A stretch of DNA of 64,000 nt from Forficula auricularia. Its lineage: Eukaryota; Arthropoda; Insecta; Dermaptera; Forficulidae. The notes under the pieces are model-generated. The model saw only the letters and a program-made list of their open reading frames with translations, searched no databases and was not told the DNA's origin. The stretch is taken from assembly GCA_024734495.1 (NCBI GenBank), contig JALMQS010000225.1, forward strand, positions 18,304,573 to 18,368,572. The letters run 5' to 3'. This document shows positions 38,201-46,544 of this stretch, piece after piece (position 1 is the stretch's first letter; each line of letters begins with the position of its first letter). The translations under genes and the position numbers were made by a program.

Positions 38201-41200
38201 CCATAATTCGCTTTCAAGGGGGAAAAAATTAAATGAAAGTACAAAATCTGTAATCATGTAAGACTTTTGCAAAAAACTATTGATGTAGTTTAATTTCTCT
38301 AAAAAGTACATTTCTCTAAAGCGTCTGAATTTTTTATCTAAATTGTTTCCAGGATATGAAAATTTTATGGAATTACTGTATACTGAACTTTGATGCTTTT
38401 TGTCACTCATTTAAACTGAATTGTTGCTACCAAAAAAATATCTTCCATCTGTTAATGTTATGATCATTCTGTAAAAAGTTAATCAAAATCGGTGTTTTTT
38501 AATTGGGTAACCGCCGGGCCGGGTTCCGGCGAAGGCGCTGAACCTGCCTTCCGCCGGCCCTGCTAAAACATATGAAATTAAAAATTTAACAACACTCGAA
38601 AATTCAAAATGCACTAAAAAGTAGATAATATGTTTTTCTTCACTATCTATAAAAATCTTCTATCTCACATTTGACTAAAAATAAAAACGTGCTCACTTAT
38701 TATTTAAGTAATCTGTTTTGTTTACTATAGAAAATCAAGAGAGATGGTCAACTACCAAATCTGAGATATGATAGTTATGGATAATTTTGATTCCTGTTTT
38801 TAATTAGTTTAATTAATAAAACACCTCTGCAATGAGTTTTCTTAAAAATGAGACCTGGTTAAATGGTATCTTTGTTTTTGAAGCTGACTAATAAAATTTG
38901 TTGGATCAAAATTACTGATATCGTTTTCGAGATTGTAACATCATTTGAATATATATACATAAGATTAGATATCTAGTTGATAAGAAAGAAAGTAAATAGG
39001 AATAGTATAATAATAAAATGGAAAGAGTTTTAGGGCCATTCATAAATTACGTAAAGCGTTTTTGTGGCTAGATCACCCCCACCCCGACCCCCTGTGTAAG
39101 GCATCATAATATTTTGATTACTTCCCTCCACCCCTTAGTAATAAATTTTCGTAAGGAATGAAAATATTTACAAAATAAACGAACGTTTTATTAAAAAATA
39201 TTATTTATTGTGATTTCACTACTTTTAATTATATTAGCATATTTCCTTGCTAAAGTAAATAACTTTTTGATAAAATATATAAATATATATGATTATAACA
39301 TAAATATAATACAAATGAACGCATTCATGATTTCTTTTGGAGAGATATTTTTTAGTGATGTCTCTGTATTTAGTTTTTTAAATTGATATTGATTTTTACT
39401 AAAAAAAACTTACGTAAGATCGGATTCCCCCCCCCCATTTATAAGAACTGATAACATTTAGTTACCCCGCCCCTAAACGTCTTACGAAATTTTTGAATGG
39501 CCCCTTAGAACAAAGATATTTTTTTGTAATTCACTACGTAGAACTGAATTGAAACTGACGAAAAAAATGAAATATTTTTCAAGACTATGAAAATTTTGCA
39601 CATTTTGCACAGTTAATTGGCTAATTGACGATTTGACCCTCACCGACTCCCTCGACTCGCTAGCTCATTGAAAAAGTTTCCACACTTTCCCTATTTCATA
39701 GATACCTACAATCCGGCCTGTGCTTTGATGAGTTAAAGTCGGTAATTCACCCTAAAGCATGCTTTGCGTGTAGCACGCATTTTGCCGATTCCCAACACCC
39801 TTTTGCGGTTAAACTGGAGAAGTGCCGGACCGCATTTCATTCGCCAATACGTTTGTTCCCATGACTTCAAGAAATTAGAACTCTCTTCCGCTTTACAGGC
39901 ACTTATAACCTTCGAACCCTCAAAACCCTTGTGCACAAACACCTACGCCTCGATCCTTGATCAATATTTTCGGGTCATAGGGGCTGCATCTTCTTGCATT
40001 CGATTGGATTAAAAAAACTGGTGCAAGCATCTAGAAGGTAGGGGGGCTACAGGCCTCTGATCAGGGGCATCCTCCGAATTACCTTCGGCAATCCTTTCCA
40101 TGAAAATGAAATAGCCAAAAACATTAATTGTTATAAACCTACACAAAAATTTCCAAAAGTCAAAGCTCGCGAAAAACAGTTTTAGCTTTTTTTATTGTCA
40201 GAAAAGTTAAAAACATTTTTATAGGATATTAAAAATGACAGTTTATTAAGCTTTTTTAAATATATTTTTGTCTGCTGTAAGTTGTTTTTTCTTTAGTCTT
40301 AAGATTTTTCGTTTTCCAAATCATTTTAACTAGCTATTTAATTTTAATTAAATATATGTTAATTATGTATTTGTGTTGACATTTTGTATGGTCCACAAAG
40401 AGAAACAAAGAGGTTGTCCTCTGCTTGATGCAAATAAACATACACACATATATATCGAGATGATGTATCTGTATATTCTAAACTGGCTATCAGTAAAGAA
40501 ACATCAAATTTTCAATATCCATCCGGTATTGACTCCATGAAAAACAATATTTATAATTAAAAATGACCAAGTCTTCGAAACTAGTCTCAAACAAATAAAT
40601 AATATATATATACAGATATAGGTATCATCTTGATATATATGTGTGTATGTTTATTTGCATCAAGCAGAGGACAACCTCTTTGTTTCTCTTTGTGAATCAA
40701 CAACTCTGCTACTCTCGGCAAAACAAAAACTTTTCAACTTTTCATTTTAATAAGTAGGGACCCAGGGAGATTTTGGCCCCGGGCCTCGATTGTTGTAAGT
40801 ACGTCTGGATAATAGACCGCCTTTAGTGATAGATGTAATAATTTTAAAATAAGCTGTTCAAATAATATGTTATTATTTCTTATATTACTTGGTTGTTTTT
40901 TTTTGTTCCCTTTTCAATGTCAAATTAAATTATACATATAGAAAAAATTTCTTGAAATATATTTAGTAAAAAAATTTTTAAGGATATATTATTTTATAGC
41001 TTGAATTTATTCAAGCTATAGTACACTGTCACAATTTTTTCAAATTACTTTCATAATAAATAAATTAACTGCACCTTCACCATATAAAATAATAATCCAG
41101 CAAGAGACAAATCATATAAATAAAATTATAGAGATTTGTTCTAAATAATTTGGTTGTAATTAAAAGGCTACAGTTAATAGTGTCCTACGAGCTCGCGGAT

Positions 41201-41511
41201 TACCCACACCTAGATTATATCATAAATTGCATTATACAAATTTAATTCATCATTTAAAATTAATAATGAGAAATTGAAGATAATAGGGCTAATGAAAATA
41301 ATTCGATTCCAACTAACTGTAAATTGGACTGACCTGTACTCGGAACATTAAGTAATAGCATATTGCCAAGAAATGGCACAGTTTTTGGTCCTGGGATTTT
41401 TTCGATCACTTCCTGAAGTTCTTTGCTTGGCCATTTGTACGGTATAAGCGTAAAAACTAATACCAAAATGAGAATAAATACGGAGCCTAGAATCCACGGA
41501 ATCATTTTCAA
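19650..41511 (-). CDS. CYP4-type cytochrome P450 (11 exons found, one block missing)
   Basis: Family 4 P450s are heme monooxygenases bound to the endoplasmic reticulum that oxidise lipids, hormones or xenobiotics. Exons on the minus strand: 41334-41511, 36196-36302, 36009-36099, 33485-33670, 31708-31836, 27732-27801, 26917-27035, 26035-26103, 24331-24490, 21888-22061, 19650-19813. Together they encode about 482 residues with an N-terminal membrane anchor, [12 protein letters not shown], the C-helix WFLHR, I-helix AGHDTTAG, K-helix ETLR, FDPDRF and heme loop [11 protein letters not shown]. All junctions are GT..AG and in phase except between 33485 and 31836. There exon 4 ends in phase 1 but exon 5 starts in phase 0, and the ETAMG region (about 25-30 residues) is absent. 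The I-helix Glu usual in family 4 is Ala. The gene may be inactive, or an exon may be lost from the assembly; substrate unknown. Confidence 0.9.
20207..20247. repeat. (AT)n microsatellite
   Basis: About twenty uninterrupted AT units. Confidence 0.95.
21007..21046 (+). other. tRNA 3'-half fragment
   Basis: A perfect T-arm (ACAGG, TTCGAAT, CCTGT) is followed by CGAGTGCT and a T-run like a polymerase III terminator, but no matching 5' acceptor strand or D-arm lies upstream. Probably a tRNA-derived remnant. Confidence 0.4.
21376..21655 (-). mobile_element. tRNA-derived SINE, apparently full length
   Basis: On the minus strand it begins with a tRNA-like head (A-box-like GTGGGTCAGAGTG, B-box-like GGTTCGAGACT). 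It continues through CAATGGCAAACTACCAAGAG and GTGGAGAGGTGCCGAAA, and ends in a (GAA)n run. A 5'-truncated relative lies on the plus strand at 51240-51430 with the same body and GAAGAAGAG tail. Confidence 0.7.
21888..22061 (-). CDS. P450 exon 10 (heme-binding exon)
   Basis: Encodes [19 protein letters not shown], then [12 protein letters not shown] and [10 protein letters not shown], the F-x2-G-x-R-x-C loop whose Cys is the axial heme ligand. Donor GTAAGA at 21887, acceptor CAG at 22062-22064. Phase 1 at both ends. Confidence 0.95.
22280..22539. mobile_element. fold-back hammerhead element, interrupted
   Basis: Same family as 4140-4400: arms around 22340-22400 and 22455-22520 contain CGAGACTATAGTTTCGAGGG and its complement. 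The minus-strand motif at 22384-22419 has CAGATGA instead of CTGATGA and is probably inactive; the plus-strand arm lacks the 5' half of the core. Its TTTAATA tail is interrupted by the element at 22540-23030. Confidence 0.55.
22604..22647 (-). ncRNA. hammerhead ribozyme-like motif (C3-G8, ACGT stem III)
   Basis: CTGAAGA (22643-22637), one extra T, stem II GGCC/GGCC, GAAA (22615-22612), then CGT and T. Stem I begins with three AU pairs. Stem III would be the self-complementary ACGU, which pairs between two molecules. Confidence 0.6.
22892..22934 (+). ncRNA. hammerhead-like motif, damaged core
   Basis: The inverted partner of the motif at 22604-22647. CTGAAGA at 22896-22902 and stem II GGCC/GGCC are kept, but the essential G12 is A (AAAAC at 22923-22927), so it should be inactive. 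Confidence 0.55.
23874..23911 (-). ncRNA. hammerhead-like motif with U3-A8 core
   Basis: Order on the minus strand: GTGC, TTGAAAA, extra A, GTCTC, loop GAGA, GAGAC, GAAA, CGT, T, GTAC. Stem I GTGC/GTAC gives four pairs (one GU), stem II five Watson-Crick pairs, and ACGT a dimeric stem III. Relative to CTGANGA, C3 is U and G8 is A, so the C3-G8 pair of the folded ribozyme is replaced by U-A. Confidence 0.5.
24097..24134 (+). ncRNA. hammerhead-like motif with U3-A8 core
   Basis: Inverted partner of 23874-23911 with identical stems and core; the stem II loop is TAGA. Confidence 0.5.
24331..24490 (-). CDS. P450 exon 9 (K-helix)
   Basis: Encodes [11 protein letters not shown], then [17 protein letters not shown] with the invariant E-x-x-R (ETLR). 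Starts in phase 0, ends in phase 1. Donor GTAATT at 24330, acceptor TAG at 24491-24493. Confidence 0.95.
24500..25380. other. P450 intron 8, left part
   Basis: AT-rich, no exon. The GTTGAAGCCGTTTTCGAGAA-type phrase near 25080 is of the kind found in dispersed insect repeats, but no boundary could be set. Confidence 0.35.
25386..25672. mobile_element. inverted-repeat element with a hammerhead motif
   Basis: Outer arms about 25386-25460 and 25612-25672 share TATTTTAAAATCGCA, AGTTAGTTATTTAATTCACC and CGTTTCGTC in inverted order. Only the left half (minus strand) keeps the full hammerhead core; the right keeps GACGAAACGTC alone. Confidence 0.6.
25452..25487 (-). ncRNA. hammerhead ribozyme-like motif (C3-G8, ACGT stem III)
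   Basis: CTGATGA (25484-25478), extra A, stem II GTC..GAC with a long loop, GAAA (25460-25457), CGT, T. Stem II is only three secure pairs and stem I is weak, so activity is uncertain. Confidence 0.45.
26035..26103 (-). CDS. P450 exon 8 (I-helix)
   Basis: Encodes [20 protein letters not shown], the oxygen-binding part of the I-helix. Phase 0 at both ends, 23 codons. Donor GTAAGT at 26034, acceptor CAG at 26104-26106. Confidence 0.95.
26606..26826. mobile_element. hAT-like MITE (221 bp)
   Basis: GGGCGTAGCCA on the left mirrors TGGCTACGCC on the right. Flanks GTTGCAGA (26598-26605) and GTTGCGGA (26827-26834) match at 7 of 8. Lies in P450 intron 7. Confidence 0.6.
26917..27035 (-). CDS. P450 exon 7 (start of I-helix)
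   Basis: Encodes [19 protein letters not shown] and [10 protein letters not shown]. The final codon is GCG (Ala) where family 4 enzymes usually have Glu in FMFEGHDTT, the residue that can link covalently to heme. Starts after a split Asp codon and ends in phase 0. Confidence 0.95.
27040..27725. other. P450 intron 6
   Basis: AT-rich, no repeat boundary or exon recognised. Confidence 0.4.
27732..27801 (-). CDS. P450 exon 6
   Basis: A short exon encoding [16 protein letters not shown] and a Ser/Asn-rich end. It joins exon 5 in phase 0 (FAND-VIQ) and exon 7 in phase 1. Donor GTAATG at 27731, acceptor TAG at 27802-27804. Confidence 0.9.
28255..28400 (-). mobile_element. single copy of the 225-bp hammerhead unit (partial)
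   Basis: Closely related to the array at 62180-62760: it shares GGATTCAGCCAATGGGTAGC, the ACTCCCA segment, the hammerhead core and CAGTTCCTAAGAG. It stops diverging units at about 28375, so it is a truncated single copy. Confidence 0.6.
28314..28356 (-). ncRNA. hammerhead ribozyme-like motif (C3-G8, ACGT stem III)
   Basis: CTGATGA (28352-28346), extra T, stem II GGC..GCC with an AT-rich loop, GAAA, CGT, T. Stem I pairs GGAA with TTCT (one GU). Confidence 0.55.
28590..28960. other. unclassified GC-richer stretch in P450 intron 5
   Basis: The base composition differs from the AT-rich surroundings, and the text resembles a mobile-element body (for example CTCGGGTAGCATCAGCC and TTGAAACCGCTACC), but no ends or coding sequence could be set. 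Confidence 0.3.
28967..29007. repeat. GC-rich perfect hairpin
   Basis: CGAGCTTCGAGGGCGTGCC (28967-28985) is followed by the loop AAA and its exact reverse complement (28989-29007): 19 pairs with no mismatch. A GC-rich tail (GGGCTGGTACCCTGGCGGGC) follows. Confidence 0.85.
29061..30585. other. P450 intron 5, middle
   Basis: Mostly AT-rich. 29700-30240 is less AT-rich and gives two small minus-strand open frames (29793-29975 and 30049-30240) with no recognised domain; they do not fit the P450 phase or sequence. Confidence 0.3.
30591..31390. mobile_element. PIF/Harbinger-like MITE (800 bp)
   Basis: Left end GGGGCCGTCCATAAATTACG, right end inverted (AATTTGTGGACGGCCCC), with TTA on both sides (30588-30590, 31391-31393). 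The 3-bp TTA duplication and G-rich ends suggest PIF/Harbinger; the class is inference. A relative with GGGCCATTCATAAATTACG ends lies at 39033-39504. Confidence 0.6.
31708..31836 (-). CDS. P450 exon 5
   Basis: Encodes [18 protein letters not shown] and [11 protein letters not shown], the family 4 region before the I-helix. It starts in phase 0 although the preceding recognised exon ends in phase 1, which is the evidence that an exon is missing upstream. Donor GTGAGT at 31707, acceptor CAG at 31837-31839. Confidence 0.9.
31840..33480. other. interval that should hold the missing P450 exon
   Basis: I read the whole minus strand here for an ETAMG-type exon with phase 1 start and phase 0 end and found none. 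32030-32600 is GC-richer and looks like an inserted element. 32985-33140 is a decayed copy of the hammerhead repeat (AAAGCCCTC, then CATAGCTCG, and the CTCCTTTAATTTATAAA tail). Confidence 0.5.
33485..33670 (-). CDS. P450 exon 4 (C-helix)
   Basis: Encodes [20 protein letters not shown] and ends AMDIIC-G. W-x3-R of the C-helix (contact to a heme propionate) is kept. Joined to exon 3 the sequence reads SSSEKW, one residue shorter than the usual S-x-G-x-K-W of the family. Phase 1 at both ends; the acceptor is the second AG in TAGAG. Confidence 0.9.
34031..34267. mobile_element. hAT-like MITE, short relative of 2809-3602
   Basis: Flanks GTCACTGT (34023-34030) and GTCACTAT (34268-34275) match at 7 of 8. 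It shares GTCCATGGATTCTGTGGATG and GCATCCCCTGATTGAAATG with the element at 2809-3602 and has lost most of the interior. Confidence 0.6.
34540..34770 (+). repeat. family B, diverged partial copy
   Basis: Retains AAATCTGATCAGCTCTTA, GAAATTTGGTTTTGATAT and the GAGCTAGAGCGTAC phrase in the family order. Confidence 0.5.
35140..35275 (+). mobile_element. miniature inverted copy of the 40396/44491 element
   Basis: The two ends (AAAGAGAAACAAAGAGGTTG and its complement) are joined almost directly, leaving a hairpin with GATGCCATC at the tip, followed by the common tail with GCTACTCTCGGCAAAA. The ribozyme-bearing centre is gone. Confidence 0.65.
35290..35893 (+). repeat. family B, copy 2
   Basis: Nearly complete unit ending CCCTGTATAGTAAAG. 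See the entry at 5991-6484 for family features. Confidence 0.7.
36009..36099 (-). CDS. P450 exon 3
   Basis: Encodes [20 protein letters not shown] and [17 protein letters not shown] is the usual motif just before the C-helix. Starts in phase 0, ends in phase 1. Donor GTATGT at 36008. Confidence 0.95.
36196..36302 (-). CDS. P450 exon 2
   Basis: Encodes [20 protein letters not shown] and [14 protein letters not shown], the start of the globular domain. Joins exon 1 in phase 1 and exon 3 in phase 0. Confidence 0.93.
36603..37332 (+). repeat. family B, copy 3
   Basis: The longest copy, with part of the C-rich central segment repeated (TTAGTTTTTGCATTTTTAGA and TTGCATTTTTAGACTTC). Ends CATGTATGGTAAAG. 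Confidence 0.7.
37448..38561. mobile_element. possible terminal-inverted-repeat element
   Basis: GGAAGGCCGG on the left and CCGGCCCT on the right are loosely inverted. ACTAAAAC (37440-37447) and GCTAAAAC (38562-38569) match at 7 of 8. It contains the tRNA-like palindrome at 37868-38107. Class uncertain. Confidence 0.4.
37868..38107. repeat. palindrome containing an inverted tRNA-like head
   Basis: Arms of about 113 bp end in GAATTTGTC-like sequence and meet around 37985. Both arms carry the T-arm-like CAGGTTCGACTCCTGGGG (or its complement), with the polymerase III B-box form GGTTCGACTCC on the plus strand. It looks like a head-to-head dimer of a tRNA-derived SINE. Confidence 0.6.
39033..39504. 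mobile_element. PIF/Harbinger-like MITE (472 bp)
   Basis: Ends GGGCCATTCATAAATTACG and, inverted, TTTTTGAATGGCCCC; flanked by TTA at 39030-39032 and 39505-39507. Related to 30591-31390 by end sequence only. Confidence 0.6.
39610..40012 (+). pseudogene. non-LTR retrotransposon 3' end, second copy
   Basis: Diverged copy of the tail at 9430-10288: shares ACCCTCACCGACTCCCTCGA, the KLEKCRT region in broken frames and the terminal CATTCGATTGGATTAAAAA. 5'-truncated and frameshifted. Lies in P450 intron 1. Confidence 0.7.
40396..40740 (+). mobile_element. fold-back element, copy with ribozyme core deleted
   Basis: Inverted ends of about 75 bp (AAAGAGAAACAAAGAGGTTG to ATATATATCGAGATGA and the complement) with a common tail ending GCAAAACAAAAACTTTTCAA. 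Nearly identical to 44491-44860 but lacks 13 nt, including all of CTGATGA, at 40566/40567. Confidence 0.75.
41334..41511 (-). CDS. P450 exon 1 (membrane anchor)
   Basis: Begins [20 protein letters not shown], a hydrophobic signal anchor of about 20 residues, then LIPYKWPSK and the Pro-rich hinge [12 protein letters not shown]. Donor GTCAGT at 41333, phase 1. The ATG at 41509-41511 is the only sensible start, since anchor length and hinge position are normal for the family. Confidence 0.93.
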
Positions 41512-41537
41512 AGATGCGCACGTTCACTGTTCAGATC

Positions 41538-41573
41538 GACTGGTAACTCTGCTCTAGCCGGCATCTCTATTTA
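41538..41573 (-). promoter_or_regulatory. candidate core promoter of the P450
   Basis: Minus strand: TAAATAGA at 41573-41566 and a CAGTC initiator-like site with its A at 41541, 32 bp downstream. This would give a 30-nt leader before the ATG. Spacing fits an insect TATA/Inr promoter; both elements are short. Confidence 0.35.
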
Positions 41574-41744
41574 CTGCTGGACCTCCCCTAATTTCCCCTC
41601 GTTTGTAAGGATCGCTAACATTACATCATAATTTATGTTGATACTAAAGGAAAATCATAATTTCATCATGACTTTCCGATTTATTGTTATGCTTTACTTG
41701 ATTTATAATCCCCTCCCTTTTGAACTTTATTGTTACTGAAAATT

Positions 41745-42250
41745 TTCAATTTACCGATGGTAATAGTTTCAAAATTTTTTAGAAAATCATAAGATGGTGA
41801 CATCTATTAAATCCGATGGAATGGAATATTTTTAATCATATGTCAGAGGGGTTGTTTTTCACCCCCTCGGGAATCGAATCCGAGTGCCAGTAACAGCAAT
41901 CCGGGCCATCTGGCTCACCTGCGAGGTTCGAACTTCTTTGACATATGTAAACGCGTTAAATATTTTACTCAAAGATTGTTATTTTAATTTGTAAAATTTC
42001 GCGATCTAGTGATTCTAAATTTAAACATATAGCCATGCCATATAATTTAAATAAAGATCGTTGAGTGTTTCGAATTTTGAAGAGATTCAAAATTCGAAGG
42101 GCAATGGAATGACTTTTCCTAATTGAATATGAAATATATCAATTTGCCGATGGTAATAGATTCAAATTTTCTTAGAAATATAATTAAAAATAATCCATTC
42201 CATCGGATTTAATAGATGACACCATCTTATGAATTTATTGTTTCTTCTAA
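41745..42250. repeat. inverted repeat flanking a tRNA-like head
   Basis: TTACCGATGGTAATAG and CATCGGATTTAATAGATG-type blocks occur at 41751-41845 and, inverted or rearranged, at 42135-42235. Between them 41862-41930 (minus strand) has GTGAGCCAGATGGCCC, like an A box, and GGATTCGATTCCCGAGG, like a B box. Probably a SINE remnant inside a fold-back. Confidence 0.4.
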
Positions 42251-42520
42251 AATGTTGACTGATTTCGTAATATAATATATTAAAACGTCGTACACGTATA
42301 ATCATTGTGTTGGAAATAATACAAGATTTACCTACTAGATATTATAATTTTTAAAATATAATAAAGAATCGAACAAATCTACCTAGATAGATAGAACACT
42401 GGTTTTTAAACATTTTGAAAGTGCTACCCTACATGGGACAACGAGGTAACATGCCGACTCAAAATTATAATAAATCAATAATCTAATTCTAATTGTTCAA
42501 AAACTAGGACTAGATCAGTA

Positions 42521-42633
42521 ACAGAGCCGTCGCGTGGGCGGGGCGATCGCACTGGGCGCCGCGGCTTGAAAAAAAAATTAGAATTGCCTGGTAAAATCTC
42601 GCCCCGGGCTCCTACAACCCACGCGACGGACCT
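42521..42633. mobile_element. short hAT-like MITE (113 bp)
   Basis: Ends ACAGAGCCGTCGCGTGGG and, inverted, CCCACGCGACGGACCT. Flanks GATCAGTA (42513-42520) and GATCAGGA (42634-42641) match at 7 of 8. GC-rich against AT-rich surroundings. Confidence 0.55.
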
Positions 42634-42719
42634 GATCAGGAAGATGTTAATTTTTTTTTTTATTTCATACAAAACAAACATTTTATGTATTTTACGTTTT
42701 ATGATTTTCGATCCCAAAA

Positions 42720-44485
42720 TTTAGTTACGTGTCTCAAAATGGGGTGGTCACGACCATTGGCGGCGTGGTTAGGGAGTTTTCCTAGGGCCGGCAGCCGGCC
42801 AATTGATTAGCACCACAAGGATTCAATTTCGGTAATCCGATTAAAGATCAACTAACTTTTTAGTAGAATTGACAAATTTTTGAAGTAACGAAATAATTTA
42901 ATGAGAAATACATAAGTGATGCCTCGTAATAATAGAGTTTCGGTTTTTCTATGGGAAACCTTGCCACTTAAATTTCACCCTTACTGTCTAACACTTTGAG
43001 GTAAACAAATTCATTTAAGGACTTTTATTAAAGTATTCTACATTTAATTTCCATCATAAAAGTTTATATTAGAGAAATGTCTAAAATCAATAGTTTACGA
43101 GTTATGTAAATGTAAATATTTTTCAATATAAAAATTCAAGCCCAATGAACTGGTCAGGTAATTTTTTGTTCAAAAAATATGGAATGTGGTTGTTGACATG
43201 GATTTCAATAAAAATCTTGACATTCAATCTAAGGGACAGGGTTTATCTAAAACCGCTTTTATTTTTGTAAAATAATTACTTTTCTCAGAAAAAAATGATT
43301 AATTTTTGATATTTTAATCCTCTCTAGTTACTTAAATCTGGCAAAATGGGTGTGTGCCGATGCCAATAAATAATATAAAAAAAAAAAAAAAAGTTACTAA
43401 ATAGTCAGCTCCTAATTATAAATAATGAACTTTCTTTTAGTAAATTTAAATATCAAAATGTTTCTTGATTATTAATAATCGATGGTTTTATAATATTTAT
43501 TAATTTTATATTTTTAAAAATTATTTCAAAGTCGTAATTAGCGTTTTTTCAAATTAGACTTCAAATTAACTACTCTTTAAAATGCAAATATTCTAATAAA
43601 AACTATTTGATGTAAAAGATTATAAAATATTAAATTAAAATATAAAGAATCTCTCTTAAATCAAAATCATTTAAAAATTTAGTTTAGAAAATTGATTTCG
43701 GGAAATATATTTATATGACATGCAAAACAGTAGGTACAAATTTAAAATCTAGAATTTAGGAACATAAATATTCAGAAAATTCCGAATATACCTACATGCT
43801 AGTAGAACTAACAAGATTAATTTTAGAAATGGTCAAATAGTCAACGACAAAAATTAAATTAACAAAAGGTCAGAAATGGACTGTTTTTCTGATATTTATC
43901 AGAAATCCTTGGAGAAAAATTATTTTTCGTAAATATTTATATTTTTTATTTTTATTCAAAATAATTTTATCTCTAAGACAATCTGTATCATTGTCTATTT
44001 TCAATATGTAAATATTTGTTTATAATTCTTGTATAAAGCAACTATTTTTCCAAATTTCCATTGATAAAGGGAGAATTTCTTCTGAAACGTTTAGATTTAT
44101 AATAAACGTTTTGAGATTGTTAAAAAACTGAACTATTTTCATAATAATATATCTATAATATAATATATATTTAATAGGTTATTTAGCTATTAATAGGTTT
44201 GAAAATAATTTTAATCGTAAGTATATTTTACTTGTAAGAAATACTTACTTTATGTAATATGTAGTTTGTACTTGTTTTTAATAACATTCATAAAGCTTTC
44301 AGAGAAGTTATTACAACTCTTATATATTAAAATTAAATAAAATGAACCATTAAAAATATTTTGCGAGTTTTTTTATTTAATTTGTTTAACATAAACCAAT
44401 TTTTTCGATTAACGACCAAGAAGGGGCCGGATGAACACATGAAAAACAATAAAAGAGTAATTTTGTTTTTGCAGATTTAAACTAA
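42720..44485. other. AT-rich intergenic stretch
   Basis: No gene, exon or bounded repeat recognised. Confidence 0.4.
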
Positions 44486-44490
44486 AAGTT

Positions 44491-44860
44491 CACAAAGAGA
44501 AACAAAGATTGCCCTCTGCTTGATGCAAATAAACATACACACATATATATCGAGATGATGTGTCTGTATATTCTAAACTGGCTATCAGTAAAGAAACATC
44601 AAATTTTCAATATCCATACGGTATTAACTCCATGAAAAACAATATTTATAATTAAAAATGACTGATGATGAAGACCAAGTCTTCGAAACTAGTCTCAAAC
44701 AAATAAATAATTTATATTATATATATATATATACAGATATAGGTATCATCTCGATATATATGTGTGTATGTTTATTTGCATCAAGCAGAGGACAACCTCT
44801 TTGTTTCTCTTTGTGAATCAACAACTCTGCTACTCTCGGCAAAACAAAAACTTTTCAATT
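44491..44860 (+). mobile_element. fold-back element with intact hammerhead motif
   Basis: Same architecture as 40396-40740: inverted ends ACACACATATATATCGAGAT and complement, central motif, then the tail with CTCTGCTACTCTCGGCAAAA. This copy retains CTGATGA. Confidence 0.75.
44659..44697 (+). ncRNA. hammerhead ribozyme-like motif (type I, C3-G8)
   Basis: CTGATGA at 44662-44668, extra T, stem II GAAGAC/GTCTTC (six pairs, loop CAA), GAAA at 44685-44688, C-TA-G, TC. Stem I starts with three pairs (TGA/TCA). Confidence 0.65.
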
Positions 44861-45589
44861 AAAATAAAAGTTGACTGTACTTTAAACAGATACTTGGCTT
44901 AAATTTCAAATCTTGTTGTTTTGTAAATTACCATTTCAGAAATTAGATGCATTGATTTTATCTCGCAAACAATGGTTTTTGGGGTGCTTTATATGCTCTG
45001 GGGCCAGAAAACTACAAGTATTTGAAAATACAGAAAATATATTTTTTAATGAACGAACTATGAAGCTACATTAGAACGATTTTCTCTTAAGTATATTTAC
45101 TGATTATTATACAATTTCATATGTCTATTGGCTAAAGTTAATTAAAAAAATAAAAGAATTTTAAAACTTCCAAATTATGTTGTATGGTAATTTTCAGCCA
45201 ATTCAGCTATGAATGTTTTTCTCAAGGTAAGCAGGTTTTTTGCTTTTCCACTGCCTTCGGTCGGATAACAGACGTTGCCGATGTTACGCAGCAAACTCAT
45301 TTGATCGATTGTCTGTATACTTAACTTAAGTCGACATCCAATTAATAGATAAGCTCATATCGCAGGAAAACGAATGCATACCAGACCATCTTATCTTAAA
45401 ATTATTGGATGAAAAATACTTGGTAGGATTCACATTAAGAAATTCATTTTAAAAAGTGTTTCATCAATTACCAACACCAAATTCCTTAAAAACCATCTTA
45501 TCTTATTTTGAAACTTTAGTAGTGCTCGATACAAAAGCGTCATTTTAGTAAGACTATAAATATTATGCACTGTCAGGGATTTAAGAAGG

Positions 45590-45745
45590 GGTTTTTAGAC
45601 CACTCTGTTTATTCATATTTTTACAGTAAATGAATTTCGGTCCACCCTTTATATTGATATTTTTATAGTAAATTAATTTTTAGACCATCCTGTATATTCA
45701 TATTTTTAGAGCGAATAAATTTTTGACCACCCTGTATAGTATAAT
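45590..45745. repeat. diverged tandem repeat, about 43-bp unit
   Basis: Three to four units with the shared phrases ATTCATATTTTTA and GACCACCCTGTATA. Confidence 0.6.
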
Positions 45746-45749
45746 GTTA

Positions 45750-46540
45750 ATTTTAATATGTAATCAATTAATTAAGTGGTAAGCAGTTAGTACAAGAGAA
45801 AGTATGTTTTAGGAAGCTAGAAAGTACCCTTGAGACGTTTGTCCTACCTTTGGTTGGCTGGCTGGGAAAAAATTCTTCTCCATCTTCATGTCTAGAATAA
45901 ACTGAGTCTTGAATGAAAGGAAAGAGACCAGGCAGCCTTTTATCAATTTCCTTGAATTTCGATAAATAATTTTTCTAAACATTTTTTTTTTTTTATTAAC
46001 TAAATGAAATATAATGGACACACGGGAGGGAGATGTACCAAAACAGTACGGACATAATCAGAATTTTTGAGGGGAGTGGGGGTGCCCGATTGTATTTGTT
46101 TTGTTTTTTATTTTGAAAATAAAACTAATTTAAATTCCATTGATAACTCATAACTGAAAAATCGTAGAAAGTTCATTATGGTGTCAAAATGTTTGTATCT
46201 CTAAAATCAATAACCAATAAGATTTCGGATTTTCTAGTTTACGAACTTTTTGTTCAAAAGAGAAAAAAATAAAATAAAATATGTTTCCGCTTCTCCATGG
46301 GAAAGTCATAAGGAAGCAAAAGGTGTAGATAAAAAAAATGTTATTTTATTTTTATTAGGAAATACTATATTTTTTTGTAAATTTTCGAACTAATAGATAA
46401 CTTGATTCAAAGACTTAAGGATTTGATGAAAAATAAAATAATAATAAAATAATTAATAAAATCGTAAAAACTTTTTAATTACTTGATTATAAGATTTCGA
46501 GCTTTTAGTGGTTTGAAAATGTTTCTGTCAGCGAACGGTT
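45750..46540. other. AT-rich intergenic stretch
   Basis: No gene or bounded element recognised. Confidence 0.4.
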
Positions 46541-46544
46541 TGAG

